From DATFGK01 sp046712825 (GTDB taxonomy: Bacteria; Actinomycetota; AC-67): DNA of 7,263 bases. Made by a program: the position numbers and the translations under genes. This document shows positions 5,042 through 7,263 of this stretch, piece after piece (the first letter of the stretch is position 1; each line of letters starts with the position of its first letter). Location: assembly GCA_046712825.1 (NCBI GenBank), contig JBKKCR010000021.1, positions 1-7,263 on the forward strand, read 5' to 3'. The notes under the pieces were generated by a model. That model was given only the letters and a program-made list of their open reading frames with translations. It did not search any database and was not told the DNA's origin.

Positions 5042-7263
5042 ATGAGACTCGGATCGGCGTCTGATGTTTCCAACAATCTCCCCCAGCCGCTGACGAGCTT
5101 CGTGGGACGCGCCCGCGAGCTCGCCGAACTTCGAACCCTGCTTCCCGCAACGCGGCTGCTCACCATCACCGGGTCGGGTGGCTGCGGAAAGAGCCGCTTG
5201 GCGGTACAGGCCGCCGTGGCGGCGCTCGAAGACTTCGCAGATGGAGCCTGGTGGGTCGAGCTGGCTCCGATCACGGATCCCTCCCTGATCGCACCTGTGC
5301 TCGCTCAGGTATTCGGTGTGCGTCCGCTCCCGGGGCAGACAGAGCTGGACGCGGTGGTCTCGTATCTCGCTCCGCGCGAAGCGCTGATGCTGATCGACAA
5401 TTGCGAACACCTGCTCGAGGCAGCGACTGGGATCGTCGAAGCGCTCGCTCGTGGCTGCCCTCGCCTTCGGGTGGTCTCCACCAGCCGGGAGCCGTTGCGC
5501 GCGGAAGGCGAGACCGAGTGGCGGGTGCCGTCGCTGTCATTGCTCCCCGACCATGTGGAGGGTGAGGCGCCCGAAGCGTCGGATGCCGTGCAGTTGTTCG
5601 TCGAGCGCGCCGCGCAGGTTCGGCCCGGCTTCCGGCTCACGCCAGACAACGCCCCTGCCGTCGCCGCCATCTGCCGAGAGCTCGACGGGATCCCGCTTGC
5701 CATCGAGCTTGCGGCGGCACGGTTGCGCGCTTTCTCCATCGAGCAGATCGCATCCGGTTTGGCCGACCGCCTCCGCCATCTGACCGGCGGCACGCGCTCA
5801 GCTCTGCCGCGCCAACAGACACTGCGCGCATCGGTTGAGTGGAGCCACGAGCTCCTCACCGAGCACGAGCGGCTCGTGTTCCGGCGGGTCGGCGTGTTCG
5901 TCGGTGGTTTCACGATGGAGGCGGCCGAGCGCGTGTGCTCCGGCGAAGGCATCGCAGCCGATCAAGTGCTGGGACACATCGCGACGCTGGTCGAGAAGTC
6001 GATCGTGCAGGCGGAGGAGCACGGGCCGGCGGTTCGTTACCGACTGCTCGAGACGATGCGTCAGTACGCGCTCGAGCGTCTCGACGGAGCCGGCGAAACG
6101 GAGAAAGTCCGAGACCGTCACCGAGACTTCTACCTGGACTTCGCCGTGAATATCGAGCCGGGACTCCTCACCCATCGCCAGCCCGAGTTCCTGGACCAGC
6201 TCGATCCGGAAGCAGCCAACCTTGCTGCCGCGATCGAGCGTGCGTTGGGAACGGAGCCTGAGAAGGCACTGCAGCTATGCGTCGCGCTCACGTTCTGGTG
6301 GCGGCTGCGGAGCCTCTTCTCACAGGGGGAGGCCGGGTTCGCGCGCGCTCTCGATGCCGCAACCGAGCCGTCGGAGCTACGCGCCCGTGCGCTATGGGGA
6401 CGCGCGTACCTTCTGATCTTCGCCGGCGCGTTCGAATCTGCGTTCCCCGCCGCCCAGCAGGCCCTCGAGGCCGCAGAGGAGATCGGGGACGACTCGACGA
6501 CCGCCCGGGTGCTGTGGCTCCTCGGGATCGTGATGCTGTGGCCCGATCCGATCGGATCCCGTCCCGGATTGGAGCGGGCGCGCGACCTGGCCGCCTCGAG
6601 CGGAGACGAGTTCGCGCTGATGCACGCGACGCAAGCTATCGGCATGAGCTACACGTTCCAGGACGACTATCCCCGAGCCAAGCCGTTCCACGAGGACGCG
6701 CTGCGGATAGCGGAACGCCTGGGCCAGCGCGAGGCGATCGCCTGGTATTGGCTCGCGAGGGTATTGAACGCATGGTTCGGCGGAGATATCGCAGTGCTGC
6801 GCGAGGCGGCCGGTAATGCAGAGACTCTCGCGCTCAGCGTCGGCGACGTCGTTACCGAGAGCGGTGGCCTGCTCGGCAAAGCGGCATTCGACATCGAAAC
6901 AGGGCGGCCGCGCCGAGCCCTCGAGCGCGTTGTGGCCGCCCGGGAGCGTGCGTTGACCAAAGGTGGGGCATTCATCCTCGTAAGCGTGGACCTAGGGATC
7001 GGGATCGCGTACGCAGCCGACGGCCGGCTGGAGGAAGCGCGCTCCACGCTAGAGACAATGGTCGACCAAGCCGCGGGGGGATGGGCATACGTCCTCGCGA
7101 AGGCGCAAACATTCCTCGCAGAGGTCGCTCGACTGCAAGGGGACACGGAGCGCGCCCGGACGGCGGCCGCAGACGGATTCGAGCTGGCGGGCCGGACCGG
7201 CAACGCGATCGTTGCCGCGGAGGCCTGTGTGGTTCTCGGCCGGTTGGCCGCCGCACGCCGCGA
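5042..7263 (+). CDS. NB-ARC/STAND-type ATPase with TPR-like repeats, probable LuxR-family-type regulator (partial, C-terminus missing)
   Basis: The frame is open from ATG 5042 to the window edge, 740 codons with no stop or frameshift; I translated it line by line. The start NNLPQPLTSFVGRARELAEL (11-30) is the usual entry to this ATPase family. Walker A is GSGGCGKS (44-51), Walker B LMLIDNCEHL (115-124), the sensor-like STSREPL is at 146-152, and GIPLAIELAAARL (216-228) corresponds to the GLPL motif. A winged-helix-like segment follows (TLRASVEWSHELL, 260-272, then FRRVGVFVGGFT) and ends near YRLLETMRQYALERL (333-347). Residues from about 380 onward are Ala/Leu/Arg-rich helical repeats resembling TPRs. 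No cyclase or other effector precedes the ATPase, so any output domain should be C-terminal; relatives often carry a LuxR-type helix-turn-helix there, not visible here. Likely an ATP-driven, ligand-responsive transcription regulator. Confidence 0.92.
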   Translation, partial: MRLGSASDVSNNLPQPLTSFVGRARELAELRTLLPATRLLTITGSGGCGKSRLAVQAAVAALEDFADGAWWVELAPITDPSLIAPVLAQVFGVRPLPGQTELDAVVSYLAPREALMLIDNCEHLLEAATGIVEALARGCPRLRVVSTSREPLRAEGETEWRVPSLSLLPDHVEGEAPEASDAVQLFVERAAQVRPGFRLTPDNAPAVAAICRELDGIPLAIELAAARLRAFSIEQIASGLADRLRHLTGGTRSALPRQQTLRASVEWSHELLTEHERLVFRRVGVFVGGFTMEAAERVCSGEGIAADQVLGHIATLVEKSIVQAEEHGPAVRYRLLETMRQYALERLDGAGETEKVRDRHRDFYLDFAVNIEPGLLTHRQPEFLDQLDPEAANLAAAIERALGTEPEKALQLCVALTFWWRLRSLFSQGEAGFARALDAATEPSELRARALWGRAYLLIFAGAFESAFPAAQQALEAAEEIGDDSTTARVLWLLGIVMLWPDPIGSRPGLERARDLAASSGDEFALMHATQAIGMSYTFQDDYPRAKPFHEDALRIAERLGQREAIAWYWLARVLNAWFGGDIAVLREAAGNAETLALSVGDVVTESGGLLGKAAFDIETGRPRRALERVVAARERALTKGGAFILVSVDLGIGIAYAADGRLEEARSTLETMVDQAAGGWAYVLAKAQTFLAEVARLQGDTERARTAAADGFELAGRTGNAIVAAEACVVLGRLAAARR

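Noticed and set aside
5251..6261. Several 100-200-codon frames on both strands within the second ATPase gene
   Set aside because: They are fragments in other frames of the continuous 740-codon frame that carries Walker A, Walker B and GLPL-type motifs.
1..7263. tRNA, rRNA, CRISPR array, transposase or attachment site
   Set aside because: By eye there are no regularly spaced direct repeats, no tRNA-like cloverleaf, and no transposase or integrase motifs. The only noncoding stretches are short and accounted for.

Overview
The window is G+C-rich, densely coding bacterial DNA with one complete gene on the minus strand and two genes on the plus strand, the second running off the right edge. GC-rich third codon positions, the zinc-ribbon/class III cyclase/AAA-ATPase/TPR architecture, and TPR-bearing ATPases of the LuxR-associated type suggest a high-G+C soil-type lineage. 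Actinomycetota is my first guess (Thermoleophilia- or Acidimicrobiia-like) and Chloroflexota or a similar phylum is possible. This is inferred from gene style, not from a marker gene.

Layout. Positions 26-3610 (minus) encode a 1194-residue multidomain signalling protein: two zinc ribbons, a class III nucleotide cyclase domain, a STAND-like AAA ATPase, and a long TPR-like C-terminus. A 166-bp divergent intergenic region (3611-3776) holds three short inverted repeats and one weak candidate promoter for each direction. Positions 3777-4937 (plus) encode a 386-residue flavoprotein of the acyl-CoA-dehydrogenase fold, most like the oxygenase components of two-component flavin-dependent (group D) monooxygenases. 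After a 104-bp GC-rich gap, a third gene begins at 5042 (plus) and is still open at 7263. It encodes an NB-ARC/STAND-type ATPase followed by a winged-helix-like segment and TPR-like repeats. Its C-terminus, where relatives often carry a LuxR-type DNA-binding domain, lies outside the window.

Working together. Two large ATP-dependent sensor/regulator-type proteins flank a single oxygenase, and the first is transcribed divergently from it. A reasonable inference is a small regulated catabolic or detoxification locus, with one or both ATPases responding to a ligand and controlling the oxygenase. The reductase supplying reduced flavin is not in the window. The most specific anomaly is in the cyclase domain: the position normally held by the transition-state Asn is Ser187, although both metal-binding Asp residues, the adenine-selecting Lys and the catalytic Arg are present. 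I saw no RNA genes, CRISPR arrays, transposases or phage genes. The components belong to recognisable families; what may be new is their combination.
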